A DNA stretch of 64,000 nucleotides from Protopterus annectens (GCF_019279795.1 NC_056744.1:902020404-902084403), one strand, 5' to 3'. Shown: positions 22,691 through 33,913, counted from the first letter of the stretch. Program-made: numbers and translations. The notes: a model not told the origin generated them from the sequence alone.

Positions 22691-24773
22691 TTTTTTTTTT
22701 GTGCAGTCAGGAGTCAAGGAGGACTGAAAAGTAAAAAAAAAGTGAAACATAATGCAAATTCAGTTAGCAGACACACACAGTGCAAATTACCGCCGCCGCC
22801 CATGTTCTCTCTTCTCTTCCCTTTTCCTTTAAGTTGACTACTCCAGGCTAGCAAAAGGCAGAGTCAGTAACTAGGATATTGCGTGTTGCGCCTTTGTCTA
22901 ATCTGCTTTGATCACACCAACATCACTCACTTTTACCTCCTGTTGCTGTTAGACAGTAGGCATTCTGTTCTATTCTGTTTAGTTGGATCAGCACGGTATT
23001 GCTTTCTATTTCATTCACGGTCCAAGTACTGTACGGGCCTGCTTTAGTCATCAATCAGCTGTTCAGCTCATGCGTGCGTGCTTATTCCATTCACCAGTGT
23101 GGTGGAATGGAAATAAATCGCGCGGAAATTTTAAGCAGCACAGCACAGTTCCAGGCTCCAGCGTGTGATTGAAGAGCAAGAGCTGGCCCAAGACTAGGGG
23201 GTGTGTGTGTCACCACCACAACCACATACGCGGACTGCTAGGTCAGGTGACAGGTCAGTCAGATTATTCTCTCTTTTTTGTTTTAATAAGTCAGACATCA
23301 CCATATAGCACTGCAGCCTGTCCTCAATGACAAAATTAGTGGATGGTGGAAAAGGTAACCCAGAGATACAATAAACACCTCTAAAAAATGGTGAAGATGA
23401 AAGAAAAGTCTTAAAAAAGGCAGGATGTCTATATGAATGGATTTCTTTTTGGTATGGTACAGAAAAGGTACAGAAAAACATACTGGATTTCAACCATATA
23501 ATCAATGTTTAAAACATGTCCTTACAAAAGTATATTTTATTCAATAATATTTCAATACCTCAAATTCTCTTTTTATTGTACCATCTTCATTTTCTTCAAC
23601 CTGGTCTCCTTTGGTAATATATGTTGACTTCAAGACTTTCACTGCTAGCTTTTGATATGTTTGAACAGCTAAACGCAGTCTGCTAGAAAGATACAGTTTT
23701 CTAAGTTTCGTATATTGTAAGTAGTAATCACACACATGTTCTAAGCATTCACAGTTAGTAAGATGGCAAGAAATGTCATATAAGTGAATGAAGTTATATA
23801 AAACTCAAGAAAATGTGGACAAAGAAAACTGTAGCCTTACATTTTCACAATGGCTATATTGAGAGTTACTGTCATTAAGTAAGAGGTATTAATTCTGAGT
23901 GATATAAATCATGATGAAGCTAATGCGTTCCAGAATTATGTCTAATAATCTCAAGATGATTTCTTGATGAAATTATATCCTTCTGCAACTTTATTATCAT
24001 AGTCACTGACAGCATCTGTCATCACGGGCCATTGCAAATTTACAAATTTAGAGCAAAATGTGTTTTTGAAGTACTGCCAAGTTTTTGTTTGTTCTCTTGT
24101 TAAAAATATGCTTCTGTCAGAAATTATTGCTATGACAGCACTGAAAAACAGCTGTTTACTTTGTGCCTCCATGCTAATTGCTGAGCAACAGCTCTAAAGT
24201 AATTGCTTCATGTAATAACTGGCCTGAGTGTGAGAAGCCCACTATACTACTCTAGTGTAATTCCCATTCAGTACACCTAACTCTGCTATTATACTTTACA
24301 TGTACACCTGTCACTCAGGACACCCTATAACTATACCTCCCTAAACAACTTTATAATATTACAGAATCACTCTCAATATTGTCTACCTGCTCCCATCTTC
24401 CATCTAACATTTTGCATCATTCCCAACAGCCTTTCTCCCTCCAATAGTGCCTTGCTGTATATACACTCCAAGTCAGATCCCCTTTCCCAACAGTAAATAA
24501 GACATTCATTACCAAAACTCCTTTTACCATTCATCCCTGCAATCTTCTCTTATATACTACAATCAGATTGATATTTATCTCTAATCAGTAGTATCTCTCA
24601 GCCTTCCCTTCATGTTACTAATTTGCTTAAACTCCTCTAACCTCAATCTCTCTATATACATTCCCATTTAAAAAAGTAATTTTTGTCTTACTACCCTTCC
24701 TTTCTCATACCTGTTCTGCTATGTTAGCAGACCCCTAACCACATACATTCAACCTCATTTATATTGATATCTC
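22691..24773. other. hAT left interior, no gene recognised
   Basis: The first ~480 bp is relatively GC-rich and may be the hAT 5' region or promoter. The rest is AT-rich with only short frames that match nothing I know. An unidentified inserted element in 23200-24770 is possible. Confidence 0.45.
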
Positions 24774-25300
24774 GGGTCTATATTATAGCATCGAATGCTT
24801 AAAAAAGTGAATGATGAATAATTGACCCAATGTAAGCAAAAGCTTACAATCTCAAAAGCTCAGAACAGGGATTTCTTACCAAGGGAAAAAAATCGCTGTT
24901 CCAAAAAAAAAAGAAAGAAAAAGAAAAAATAATTGAAAGAATACATAAAGTGGGGGGCTTTGCCTCCCACACCCCCCTACTTAAATATATCAACTCCAAG
25001 ATCGCACTAATCAAAGGCAGTTTTGATTTATTCCAAGTTTTAGTTTAGAACAGACTAGTGTAAAAGTTTTAGTGTAAAATGACCTGACAGGCATGATTTA
25101 ACTTTGGGTGTGTAATTCGGTGAGCTCTCGCAATACACACATAACAGTATTCCTCAGAAACATTGCCAGAATGACAGTACTGTCTGCAGAAATATAAAGT
25201 GCTACTGTCCTCCTGCCCCTTAGGCAAGCCAGTAATCTTTAACTTGTTTCTACAGCAGCAGTATTCCAACTCATTGAGTTTGCTTTCTAGTTTCTCTGTA

Positions 25301-25302
<2 letters not shown>
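24774..25302. repeat. MITE-like element E5 (left part)
   Basis: The left end GGGTCTATATTATAGCATCG, followed by TTGACCC, a short hairpin (GTAAGC AAAA GCTTAC) and TTTCTTACCAAGGGAA, aligns block by block with the left end of the MITE at 51607-52154. Downstream is the G-rich cassette (24951-25008), also present in E0 and E4. I did not find a matching right terminus before the (TA)n array at 25303, so the element is partial or its end is too diverged to see. Confidence 0.6.

Positions 25303-25360
<58 letters not shown>
25303..25360. repeat. (TA)n array left of E1
   Basis: About 58 bp of pure TA lies directly against the left arm of palindromic element E1. A second array follows its right arm at 25783-25823. 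Confidence 0.95.
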
Positions 25361-25362
<2 letters not shown>

Positions 25363-25779
25363 TTCCCTATCAGAAGCCTGAAACACTATAAGCCTGAAAA
25401 TCAAAATCCTGAAAACTATAGACTGAAAGTTCAAAATCCTGAAAACACAAAATGGACATACTGACATCATTGTGGCTTTGCTATTGTTAGCCCTGTGGTG
25501 TTGGGTCATGCGTTGGGTTCAGGTAAGTGTGCGGTTGGTTTTATGTTAGGGTTAGGGGTGGTTTAAGTGAGTTAGGGTTAGGGCGCGGGTCAGGTGAGTG
25601 TGCGATAGTGACGGACCTTAGGGTTAGGGTTAGGGTCAGGGTCAGTTGGTAGATATTAGTGTCTTTATAGTGACATATTAGCATTTCAGGATTTTGGTCT
25701 TTCAGGATTTTGAACTTTCAGTCTATAGTTTTCAGGATTTTGATTTTCAGGCTTATAGTGTTTCAGGCTTCTGATAGGG

Positions 25780-25782
<3 letters not shown>
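25361..25782. repeat. Palindromic TA-flanked element E1
   Basis: The ~90-bp left arm (GGTTCCCTATCAGAAGCCTG onward) is the inverted complement of the ~95-bp right arm (25687-25782), with near-perfect pairing. The arms are made of repeated TTTCAGGATTTTG-type units. The centre contains telomere-like GGGTTAGGGTTAGGG strings, TAAGTGAGTTAGGG, and GTGTGCGATAGTGACGGACC, all shared with E2. There is no coding capacity. The flanking TA arrays could hide a TA target duplication as in Tc1/mariner MITEs, but the family is unidentified. Confidence 0.8.
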
Positions 25783-25823
<41 letters not shown>

Positions 25824-25825
<2 letters not shown>

Positions 25826-26566
25826 TTCTACCTGACATAGCCGAAACCACACAACACCGACAACCACATCACCGACACCACATATTCGACAGTCCATAAA
25901 CACGAAACCACACATAACCGACAATGAAATAACCGACGGTACACAAACACGAAACCCCATACACTGCACACACCACAATAACAATTATTAAAACAAAACA
26001 CATCCCCATTCCACAAACCACACCCACAACACAAGCACACCAAAAACCTTACAAGAGCACACTAAACCTTACCGTAACCGTTAGGTCCGTCACTATCGCA
26101 CACTTACCTACCGCTCCCTAACCTAACTCACTTAACCCGCCCTATCGCCTCCTAACCCTAACTCACTTAACCCACCCCTATCGCCTCCTAACCCTAACTC
26201 ACTTAACCCACCCCTATCGCTCCCTAACCCTAACTCACTTAACCCACCCTATCGCCCTAACCCTAACTCACTTAACCCACCCTATATCGCTCCCTAACCC
26301 TAACTCACTTAACCCACCCCTATCCCCACAGACCGTCAATCTCCACACTTACCTGCCTCGCACCCTAACGTCCGTCACTACCGATACTCACACAGCCTTT
26401 CCCCATGTCGGCATCCTCGGCGTTGGTGTTGTCATCCGTCGTGTCGGTCTTCTGCATTGTCGATGTTCTGCCACTCGCGATTCGCGTCGGTCTTCTTCAC
26501 TTTCGATCTTCTGGAGCTCCGGATTCCGATGTCGGTCTTCTGCGCTGTCGGCGAAGTCAGGTAGAA

Positions 26567-26568
<2 letters not shown>
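25824..26568. repeat. Palindromic TA-flanked element E2
   Basis: The ends are GGTTCTACCTGAC and its inverted complement GTCAGGTAGAACC, set between (TA)n arrays. The left arm is built of ACCGAC-type units and the right arm of GTCGG-type units, so the arms remain complementary in composition while differing from those of E1. The centre (26108-26325) holds about five tandem ~42-bp units, each with CCCTAACCCTAACTCACTTA, plus GGTCCGTCACTATCGCACAC, the complement of the E1 core motif. The right arm is unusually CpG-rich for this window. Confidence 0.8.
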
Positions 26569-26622
<54 letters not shown>

Positions 26623-26640
26623 TGTGTATGTTTGTGTGTG

Positions 26641-26684
<44 letters not shown>
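26569..26684. repeat. (TA)n arrays between E2 and the CR1 tail
   Basis: Two TA arrays (about 26569-26619 and 26647-26684) are separated by a ~28-bp GT-rich piece. They lie between the right end of E2 and the 5' end of a truncated CR1 copy. Confidence 0.9.
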
Positions 26685-26686
<2 letters not shown>

Positions 26687-27011
26687 TTAAACCTTGACAC
26701 GGTTATTAATAGAACATGCTGGAGGGACAGATTCATCACCCAGAGACTCCCTATGCTGTGGAACAAAATCCCAGTACATGTGAGGCAGAGCACCTCGCTG
26801 GCCTTGTTCAAGAGGAATCTCGACCAATGGATGGGGGATCGCAGATATACCCCAGGGATTACTTCAGTGTCACTGCTTGACAGAGGCACAGCAAAATAAT
26901 AGGCATAGTTTTATTCAAACTAAAGGGGTGGCGAAAGCCAAATAACTATGGGCTAGGCTTATAAATGCCCTTGGGCAGATAGCCTAGTATGAACCTATGA
27001 ACCTATGAACC

Positions 27012-27016
<5 letters not shown>
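26685..27016 (+). mobile_element. CR1-like LINE 3' tail (copy 4)
   Basis: This severely 5'-truncated plus-strand copy encodes the last ~65 residues of ORF2 (RTCWRDRFITQRLP, WNKIPVHVRQSTSLALFKRN, MGDRRYTPGITSVSLLDRGT). Then come the 3' untranslated segment and three copies of the terminal octamer (ATGAACCT). It closely matches the 3' end of copy 3, so it is a fairly young insertion. A (TA)n array follows immediately at 27013-27079. Confidence 0.9.
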
Positions 27017-27075
<59 letters not shown>

Positions 27076-28034
27076 TTTTATAAAAATCTATATGAGAGAG
27101 AGAGAAATACATGTATAAAATACAACAAGTATGTGTGGGTTTAGTGTATTTATAGGCTGCTAATGGTAAATGTGAATTCAAGCACCACAAATAAATTAAA
27201 AAAATAGTAAATTCTGTACAAATCAGTTTAATATACAAATGACGTAATTCTTTACAAAACTCCAGCTAGCTGTGTTGGCATAATGTTACACATCCACTGC
27301 CCTACTTCACCAGGCATGGCTGGCAGTACCTCCTATTGTCACATCTACTATCAACATTTTTGTATAATGCTTACATTGCCAGTTTCACATTTAACATTAT
27401 AAGGATTTTCTTTACTCCTGAGCAGCCGGTAGTATTTTCTTGCTTGCTTGTTAAGAGTTCTTTCTGGATACCAATAACAGTAGTCCAAAGACATGCAAAT
27501 ATGTAATGCACATGGCAATTTAAGCAGGGCAGTGGCTGGAGTATCCAAAGGTGAGTTCTGCAGCTGTTAAGATGGTATTTTACCAGGACAAAACAGATGA
27601 TCTTTTTGGTACCCCCTCCAACTGCTTATAATAGGGATTACGTAGGGTTGCCAGCTGTCCGTTTGCCCTTAGTCTTTTTGAGAAATACTATGATATATTT
27701 GTGCATCTACCTGGGTACTGCCAACTTAGTGTAATGTCTCATCTGAAGAACAGCACATTCAGAGGAGTGCAGCATCCCTTAATACTGCACTACAGTGTCA
27801 GTAATGGAAAAAAAAATTAGTCCAGTCACCTGAAGTGGGACTAGAACTCACAATCTTCTCATCTTCAAGAACCAAAGGCAAGTGTGTTACCTGTTGAACA
27901 CTGACACTGCAAGTAAACATTTAGAACTTAGCAAGGAGATGATGAGAGTTTGAGAGTCAGGGCCCAGGGCAGGGGTCAGTATAATTTTTGAATGGTATAT
28001 ATTGAGTATTAAGTGTGTGTGAGAGATAGAGGGA
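27017..28034. other. Unassigned sequence within the hAT
   Basis: A TA array (to 27079) is followed by about 560 bp with no recognisable feature. At 27643-27660 there is TAGGGTTGCCAGCTGTCCG, a second copy of the hAT left terminus in the same orientation. It could mark the left end of another, nested or tandem hAT copy. The ~390 bp after it has no gene. Confidence 0.5.
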
Positions 28035-28035
28035 A

Positions 28036-28037
28036 AC

Positions 28038-28100
<63 letters not shown>
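28036..28100. repeat. (AAT)n microsatellite
   Basis: About 21 uninterrupted AAT units lie just upstream of the RTE 3' fragment (beyond its 3' end). They may have been seeded by the LINE tail, but no continuous tail is visible. Confidence 0.95.
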
Positions 28101-28101
<1 letters not shown>

Positions 28102-28146
28102 TAGGGCATCAGATTAGATTTTGGTGTTTAGGGCAGCCAACGCAAC

Positions 28147-28650
28147 TACTCACATTCTTCTTCTTTCAGCTGCTCCCATTAGGGGTCGCCACACAGCGGA
28201 TCATCTGTTTCCATTTCTTCCTGTCCTCTGCATCTTGCTCTGTCACACCAACCACCTGCATATCCTCTCTCATCACCACATCCATAAACCTTATCTTATG
28301 CCTTCCTCTCTTTTCCTCAGAATAAAACAATATGATGACCCAGAAGGCAAAACAATAAAGCACAGAACGGTGCTGCCACTTCCTCTTTTCCTGTTACCTG
28401 GCAGCTTCATCTTTAGCATCTTTTTCCCAATATGCATCCATCCTCAGCACATGTCCAAACAATGTAATCTTGCCTCTCTGGCTTTGTCTCTAAACCTTCC
28501 AACCTGGGCTGACCCTCTAATATACTTATTTCTAATCCTGTCCACCCTTGTCACACCCAGTGCAAATTTTAACATCTTTAACTCTGCCACGTCCAGCTCG
28601 GACTCCTGCCTTTTTGGCAATGCCACTGTCTCCAACCCATATAACATACA
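28147..28650 (-). mobile_element. RTE LINE 3' fragment
   Basis: The low-coordinate end matches the 3' terminus of the RTE at 1804 (CTTTCAGCTGCTCCCATTAG, then GGGTCGCCACA). The fragment encodes ALPKRQESELDVAELKMLKF, GVTRVDRIRNKYIRG and the C-terminal EEDMQ/VTEQDAEDRKKWKQ segment. It is 5' truncated near 28650. A ~60-bp foreign stretch (about 28318-28378) interrupts it between two CCTCTTTTCC-like sequences, which looks like a small insertion with a target duplication. Confidence 0.85.
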
Positions 28651-28934
28651 TAGCCTTCTAGCCTATCAGTGGGACTGTGGGACACCGTGGTGTGGGAATA
28701 CCCGATGCTACTAGACAGTAGACTCTGCCAGTATAGCCTTGCACCAGTCCGGGGACAGACACTAACAAGCAGATGTTCCTTTCATAAGAAACAGATACTT
28801 CAGTGATGCAAAAGTAGTTGCACAGTATTTCTGTAGACTCTTTATTAACGCAGCTTTTTGTCTTTAAGTTTAACTAACTCATTATATGTCTGCTGCCACT
28901 GTCTGCAGGTACTTTATTTATTAATACTGTTATT

Positions 28935-30944
28935 ATGGAAGACAGGAATAACGGTGTCCGTGTCAACAATAATGAGAGTTTTGGCAGCCCAACTACACGG
29001 TCAGACAGGTCTACCCCACCAAAGAAGCGAAAACGAAACATCTGTTATTATAATGCAGAGTGGGAAAGGGAATTTTCATGGATACAAAAATGCACAGAAG
29101 ATACAAAAGCTAGATGCAAGCTTTGTGCAACATCATTCACTGTTGCATATGATGGAAAAAAAGCAGTTACAGCACACCAAAGCACTAAAAAGCATACTAC
29201 TTGTTCCCAAGCTAGTGCATCATCTCAACGACTGAAGACATTTTTCACATCGCCAAACAGTATGGCATCTCACAAAGTATCCCTAGCGGAAATTGCTGAA
29301 GTGTATCATGGAATTAGACATCATATTTCATATAATGCACACGACTGTGGTATCAAAGTTATGAAGTCTATAACTGATGACTCGGAAATCGTTAAAAAGA
29401 TGACCTGCGGCCGAACAAAAGTTTCCGCCATAGTCAACAATGTTTTGAACCCATTTTCACTAGAATTCGTCCTTGATAAGCTACATGCTGGTTTGCCATT
29501 TTCCATTGCTACTGATGCATCTAACAAAGGGAACCGTAAATTCTATCCGGTTGGTGTTCAGTTCTTCACCCCGCAGAACGGAATTTCTTTCTGTGTTATT
29601 GACTTTTACGAGGATGCATTTGAAGACTCCAAGTCCATTAAGAATCAACTCTGTCGTGTTTTATCAGAATGTAAATTGTCTTGGCAAAATGTTACCGCTT
29701 ATGCCGCAGATAATGCATCGGTAAACTATGGCATAAACAACTCTGTTTATCAGAAGTTAGTTTCAGAGGAGAATCCTAACATTATTGCAGCACACTGCAA
29801 TGACCACATTATGCATAACTGTGCGAAAAATGCTTTAAAGGTCATGTCATTTGATGTTGAAAATTTTGTCATGAAAGTGTTTGCTGAATTCAGTAACTCT
29901 GCCTTGAGGCGAGCAGAACTGAAGAGCTGCTTTGATTTCTATGAGTCTGAATACCACGAGATAATCAGACATGTTCCAACACGCTGATTGAGTTTGTTCA
30001 AGGCTCTTGACCGCATTTTGCTGTGCTGGATGCCTTTGAAAATGTATTTCTTGTCTCAAGGAGAAGCTGATTGTCCAAAAGTGATATGGAAAATGTTGAA
30101 GGACCAGGAAAACGAACTGGCACCAGACGACAGCCCAACAAAGTCGGAGCTGTATCTATATTTTACACACTTCTTTATGTCATCCTTTCAAGAGACAATT
30201 TTAAAGCGTGAGAACAAATCAACAACAGCTTGTGAACTGTACGGTATAATGGAACAGTTTAAGCTGTCTCTGCAGAATAGGACTGATGATACATTTTTTG
30301 GTATGAAGGTAGCATTTGCTCTGCGCAAAAGTTATCTACCACAGCAGTTCATTGAGAAGTTCATAACTGAAGCTCTGAATGTGTACAAGCGAGCAATGAC
30401 ATATTTGAACAAATGGTTTGCATTTGAACATTCCCCATATCGTCACTTCAAGTCACTGTCTTTGACTAGTGTCACAAGATCGCCTTCGCTTGATGAAGTG
30501 ATTGACATTTGGATGCAAACGCCTCTATCCACCCACCGTCCATCCGACAGCCTGCACGATGAAGTGCACGCTCTTAGTGAAGTGTTTGATGTTATCCATA
30601 GCTGTGCAAGCACAGCTGAGGCTTGGTGTAAGTTTTTCGAGCACGAGTCTGCACCAAATATGTTGAAACTTGTTCAGCACATTCTGTCTGTTCCAGTCTC
30701 GAATGCATCCGTTGAGCGTATGTTTAGCGTTATGAATAACATTTGGATGGATGAACGAAACAGACTTACGCCAGAATCAGTTAAAAGTGAACTGTCAGTT
30801 TTCTTTAACCTGCCATATTCCTGCACCGAGTTTAAGTCTGTTATTTCACAGAACAAGCGCCTGATTAGGGCTGCTCAGTCGAACTCCAAATACCACACAT
30901 GTGGAACTTCAACTGAACTATGCACTATTCCTAACAGACTCTAA
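28935..30944 (+). pseudogene. hAT transposase with a single visible nonsense codon
   Basis: The reading frame spans about 669 residues and is broken only by TGA at 29985-29987 (codon 351). It starts with a basic N-terminus (PPKKRKRN, a likely nuclear signal) and a BED-type zinc finger (CKLC then H-x4-H, residues ~55-90). The hAT catalytic core follows: the first Asp region FSIATDASNKG, then YAADNASVNYG and the C-x2-H motif in AAHCNDHIMHNC. The C-terminal dimerisation region contains VSNASVERMFSVMNNIW with the catalytic Glu. The stop replaces the Trp of the conserved RW motif before LSLFKALDRIL. The lack of other damage suggests recent activity. Terminal repeats and a TSD argue against a domesticated ZBED-like gene. 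Confidence 0.9.
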
Positions 30945-32865
30945 AAATGGACACTCTACACACAGTGCCCAAACTGTGACCACATTCCAACTATGAATGT
31001 ACAGTACAAGTGCATTTAAAGTATGGCTGTACAATGCCCTGACCATCACCACAGACCAGAGCTGCTCCACAAGAGTTCAGACAGAATGAAAGAACAGGTC
31101 TTTGGGAGCATAATCTGTTGTCCACCCTCTCAGTCCATATAGGTGAGGATTGCTCTCAAGTCACAAAGTTTGAAAGTTATGATAAAAAAAAATCCACAGG
31201 CACAGTGGCACAGAGTGACAGAGGTTAAGACTGTTTCAAACCCTCAGGTCTACACAGTTCAGTCCCATCCATTGGTTACTGTATAAAGTTTGAATGTTCT
31301 GAGTGAGCTTTTTTTTTGTCTACTTAAGTCTGTTCCTGCCTTCCAAAAATAAATTATCTGATTGACTATTTTAGTCTCTGTATATATTTAATTGTCCTTG
31401 CTCTTGTGGCCTGGGTCATGGCTGAAAAGGGTCAAAGCACCAGTTCATTTACTCAGCAAATTAATATTGCACAGAAGTTAGCCTACTCCAACACAAATAT
31501 TAGGCTGCATAATTGACAGATTTCTAACAACATTTATTTACATCAGGAAGCAGCAAACACAGCAAAGCAGGCCAAACTGAACCGAGTCTAATGGATTTGT
31601 TGTCAAGACTAGCTCTGAATAGGTTTTCCTACAAGTTTGCAAAGGACAACTGGCCATTTTATGAATGGCCAAATGTCTTTGCCCAACACGATTCAGTTTC
31701 TGAATGAAAATTCGACAAACTGACCTGTGTGAAGGAAGGAGGAGGTACAATGAGGAAGAAGTAGAAGGATGGAAGAGGTTACTAGGGAGCAAGAGGAAGA
31801 GTTAAGGAGTGAGAATGAAAAAAAAAGACATCTAACATGTTACATGGCACTTCGCCACCAGTGGAATCTGGGGAGATGCTTTAGACACTGATTAATGTGA
31901 ATGAACAACTCATAAGAAGCCCATGTTTGAGTTGCTTATTTACATTTTTTATAGGACATTGCTCATGTACAAGGAACACTTTTTAAAATATTAGCAATGT
32001 TAATCTGAGAAGTTGACAAAATAACTGGATGTGTGAGCTGCACCTATCTCTTTGGCATGTACTTGACCAGACACACAAAACAGCTGGAACATATTTAAAG
32101 CTTCCTTACTAGAATAATCCAGTGTCTAAACACATTGTCTTATACAGATCTCCTTAAAGCCCTATCACTATACCGGGTCTCCAACAGGTTACTGAGAAAG
32201 AATGTCTGGCATACAAGGCATCCTTGGATCCAGCACTGATTGATGGACCTTTTGGACAGCCACAAAATGAACAGTATCAAAACCATTATATCCAAAAATG
32301 TAAATTTTGCTTGTGACATAAATAGGCCATGTGATGTTGATGACACACAAATATGTCTCAGAGAGGGTCCCCATGCACTGGAACAAGCTTCCCATTCATG
32401 TGGAGCAGAGTCCATCCCTAGGCTAGCCCTATTTAAGCATAACGTTGAGTCTTTGAACAATAGGTGGGAAATTGGAAATCACCCTGTTGCCACTGCCAAT
32501 GTGCAATGCCACTTATCTGTTTTTTTCTGGACTATCCACACAAATCAAATCAATTCTCTGCTCTGGACTGGTAGTCAGGAAATTGTTAAAACACTGTACA
32601 AACTCCATTTTTCTGTTTCACAAAAAGAAACAGACTATCAGTGTTTGTTACAATTGGCTGATTTGCTATGCTTTTTTTACAGAAAAGCATAGTAAATCGG
32701 CTGAAAGCAGGCATCCGGAACAGAAAAAGAGGGCGTTCCCATCAGCTGATGTCACGGTGATGTCACAAAATGGGTGTAGCATTTATGGGAGAGTGGGTGG
32801 GAATGGGTGGGGTTATGGGTGATGTGAGGGGTGTGACCTTAGTCTGGTTTTAGCCACAAAGAAAT
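30945..32865. other. hAT 3' region with a degraded CR1-like remnant
   Basis: About 1.9 kb follows the transposase stop. A degraded plus-strand LINE C-terminus is visible at about 32170-32500 (frames reading HWNKLPIHVEQSPSL and LFKHNVESLN, comparable to the CR1 ORF2 end). The rest has no recognised feature. A G-rich patch (32775-32830) precedes the terminal inverted repeat. Confidence 0.5.
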
Positions 32866-32877
32866 CTGGCAACCCTA

Positions 32878-32885
32878 CATATACA
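32878..32885. repeat. Right TSD of the hAT transposon
   Basis: CATATACA repeats the eight bases at 22580-22587, closing the hAT insertion. Gypsy leader sequence resumes after it. Confidence 0.85.
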
Positions 32886-32939
32886 TATGCCAGAAATGTA
32901 TGCCAGTACTTGTAATTATGCCCAATAGCACAACAAGCC

Positions 32940-33640
32940 TCTGAATAATTGAACTTTATGAAATAAGTCTTTCGGGCACTGTAATACTCTTGAAATCACT
33001 GTACTGTAAGAAATCGCCTCTTATCAGTGTAAGAAACATTTCAAAATACCTGCACTGTGCGAATAAACTGAGCAGAAGAAGCTCAGAGTAAGAAACATTT
33101 GGAAGTAACTGCACTTTGCAAATAACCTGTACACAGAACACTGAAACTTTTTCAAAATGGCTGTACTTTGCCAAATAACTATTTACAGTGCAAGAAACAC
33201 TCTGTAATGGCGGCACTTTCTGAATAGATACACCCAGCACAAGAAACTTTATGAAATGGCTGTATTTTGCCTGTACTTTATGAATTAGTTGCACTTTGCC
33301 ACAAACTCTTCAAAATAAATGCACATTAACAAGCACACACTGTATGCACTTTTACACAGTTTGAGATACTTTGAATAACTCTAGTTATGCCCTGAATACA
33401 ATGCAAATTAGTAGTTATGTCAATACATAGTACTTTACCAAAAAACATGCAGTCGCCTTGCTTTATTTATGCTTAATCTGCCCTTTTTAGCACTTATTAT
33501 ATTTGTTTTGCTCATTTAATGTTTTTCCTTGCCCATTATACTTTACTTGTACTCATTGTATTCTAAGCATGTCTGTTTTGCTTTAAACATTCTTGTTTTG
33601 CTTTAAAGATGCTTGTTTTGCAATTCTGAGGTAATTCCAA
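32940..33640 (-). repeat. Degenerate tandem repeats in the Gypsy leader
   Basis: Around 32940-33330 a ~60-bp unit with GTAAGAAACATTT and CTGCACTTTGC-like blocks recurs about six times with heavy divergence. From about 33430 to 33640 a shorter unit with TTGTTTTGCTTTAAA-like blocks repeats. They lie between the primer-binding site and gag, where packaging or translation signals would be expected, but no function can be assigned. Confidence 0.55.
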
Positions 33641-33913
33641 ACCTGTTATGTGCTTTTCTGTGAATTGTTTTATTAAATATCTTAACTTTAAACATTTTAT
33701 TTAATTAATAAACCTTTTGTGCCTCTCACTTGTTTAATAATGTGGGTTGTGCCCTTGTAATGCGCCATTTTATCTTTTTTTATAAAATAAATCGTTCATG
33801 CATGTGTTTTTTACCTTTGGTTCATTTCTGGCCCATTTTCATGCTTGTTTCTGTTAGTTTACCTTAATTGTTAATTCTGCACCTCGTAGCTTTGAAAAGC
33901 AGTCCCTGGTTAG

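Larger units (their letters stand above)
22588..32877 (+). mobile_element. hAT-superfamily DNA transposon, 10.3 kb with nested elements
   Basis: The termini are the inverted repeat TAGGGTTGCCAG (22588-22599 and, inverted, 32866-32877), flanked by a perfect 8-bp TSD. The left end carries several TCCGGT/ACCGGA repeats (about 22602-22685), likely transposase-binding sites. The transposase lies at 28935-30944. Roughly 4-5 kb between the left end and the gene consists of later insertions: a MITE-like segment from 24774, palindromic elements at 25361-26568, a CR1 3' tail at 26685-27016, and an RTE fragment at 28147-28650. Without these it would be of more usual hAT size. Confidence 0.85.

Noticed and set aside
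26108..26325. CCCTAACCCTAA strings as an interstitial telomere
   Set aside because: The units are ~42 bp with CCCTAACCCTAA followed by CTCACTTAACCCACCCC; they are not pure hexamers and lie in the core of palindromic element E2, with the same motif in E1 and E3. They belong to the element.
28935..30944. hAT frame as a domesticated host gene (ZBED-like)
   Set aside because: It lies between terminal inverted repeats with a perfect 8-bp TSD and has an in-frame stop, so an ordinary transposon copy is the simpler reading.
27643..32877. A separate shorter hAT from the inner left terminus to the same right end
   Set aside because: The eight bases before 27643 (GGATTACG) do not match those after 32877 (CATATACA), whereas those before 22588 match perfectly.
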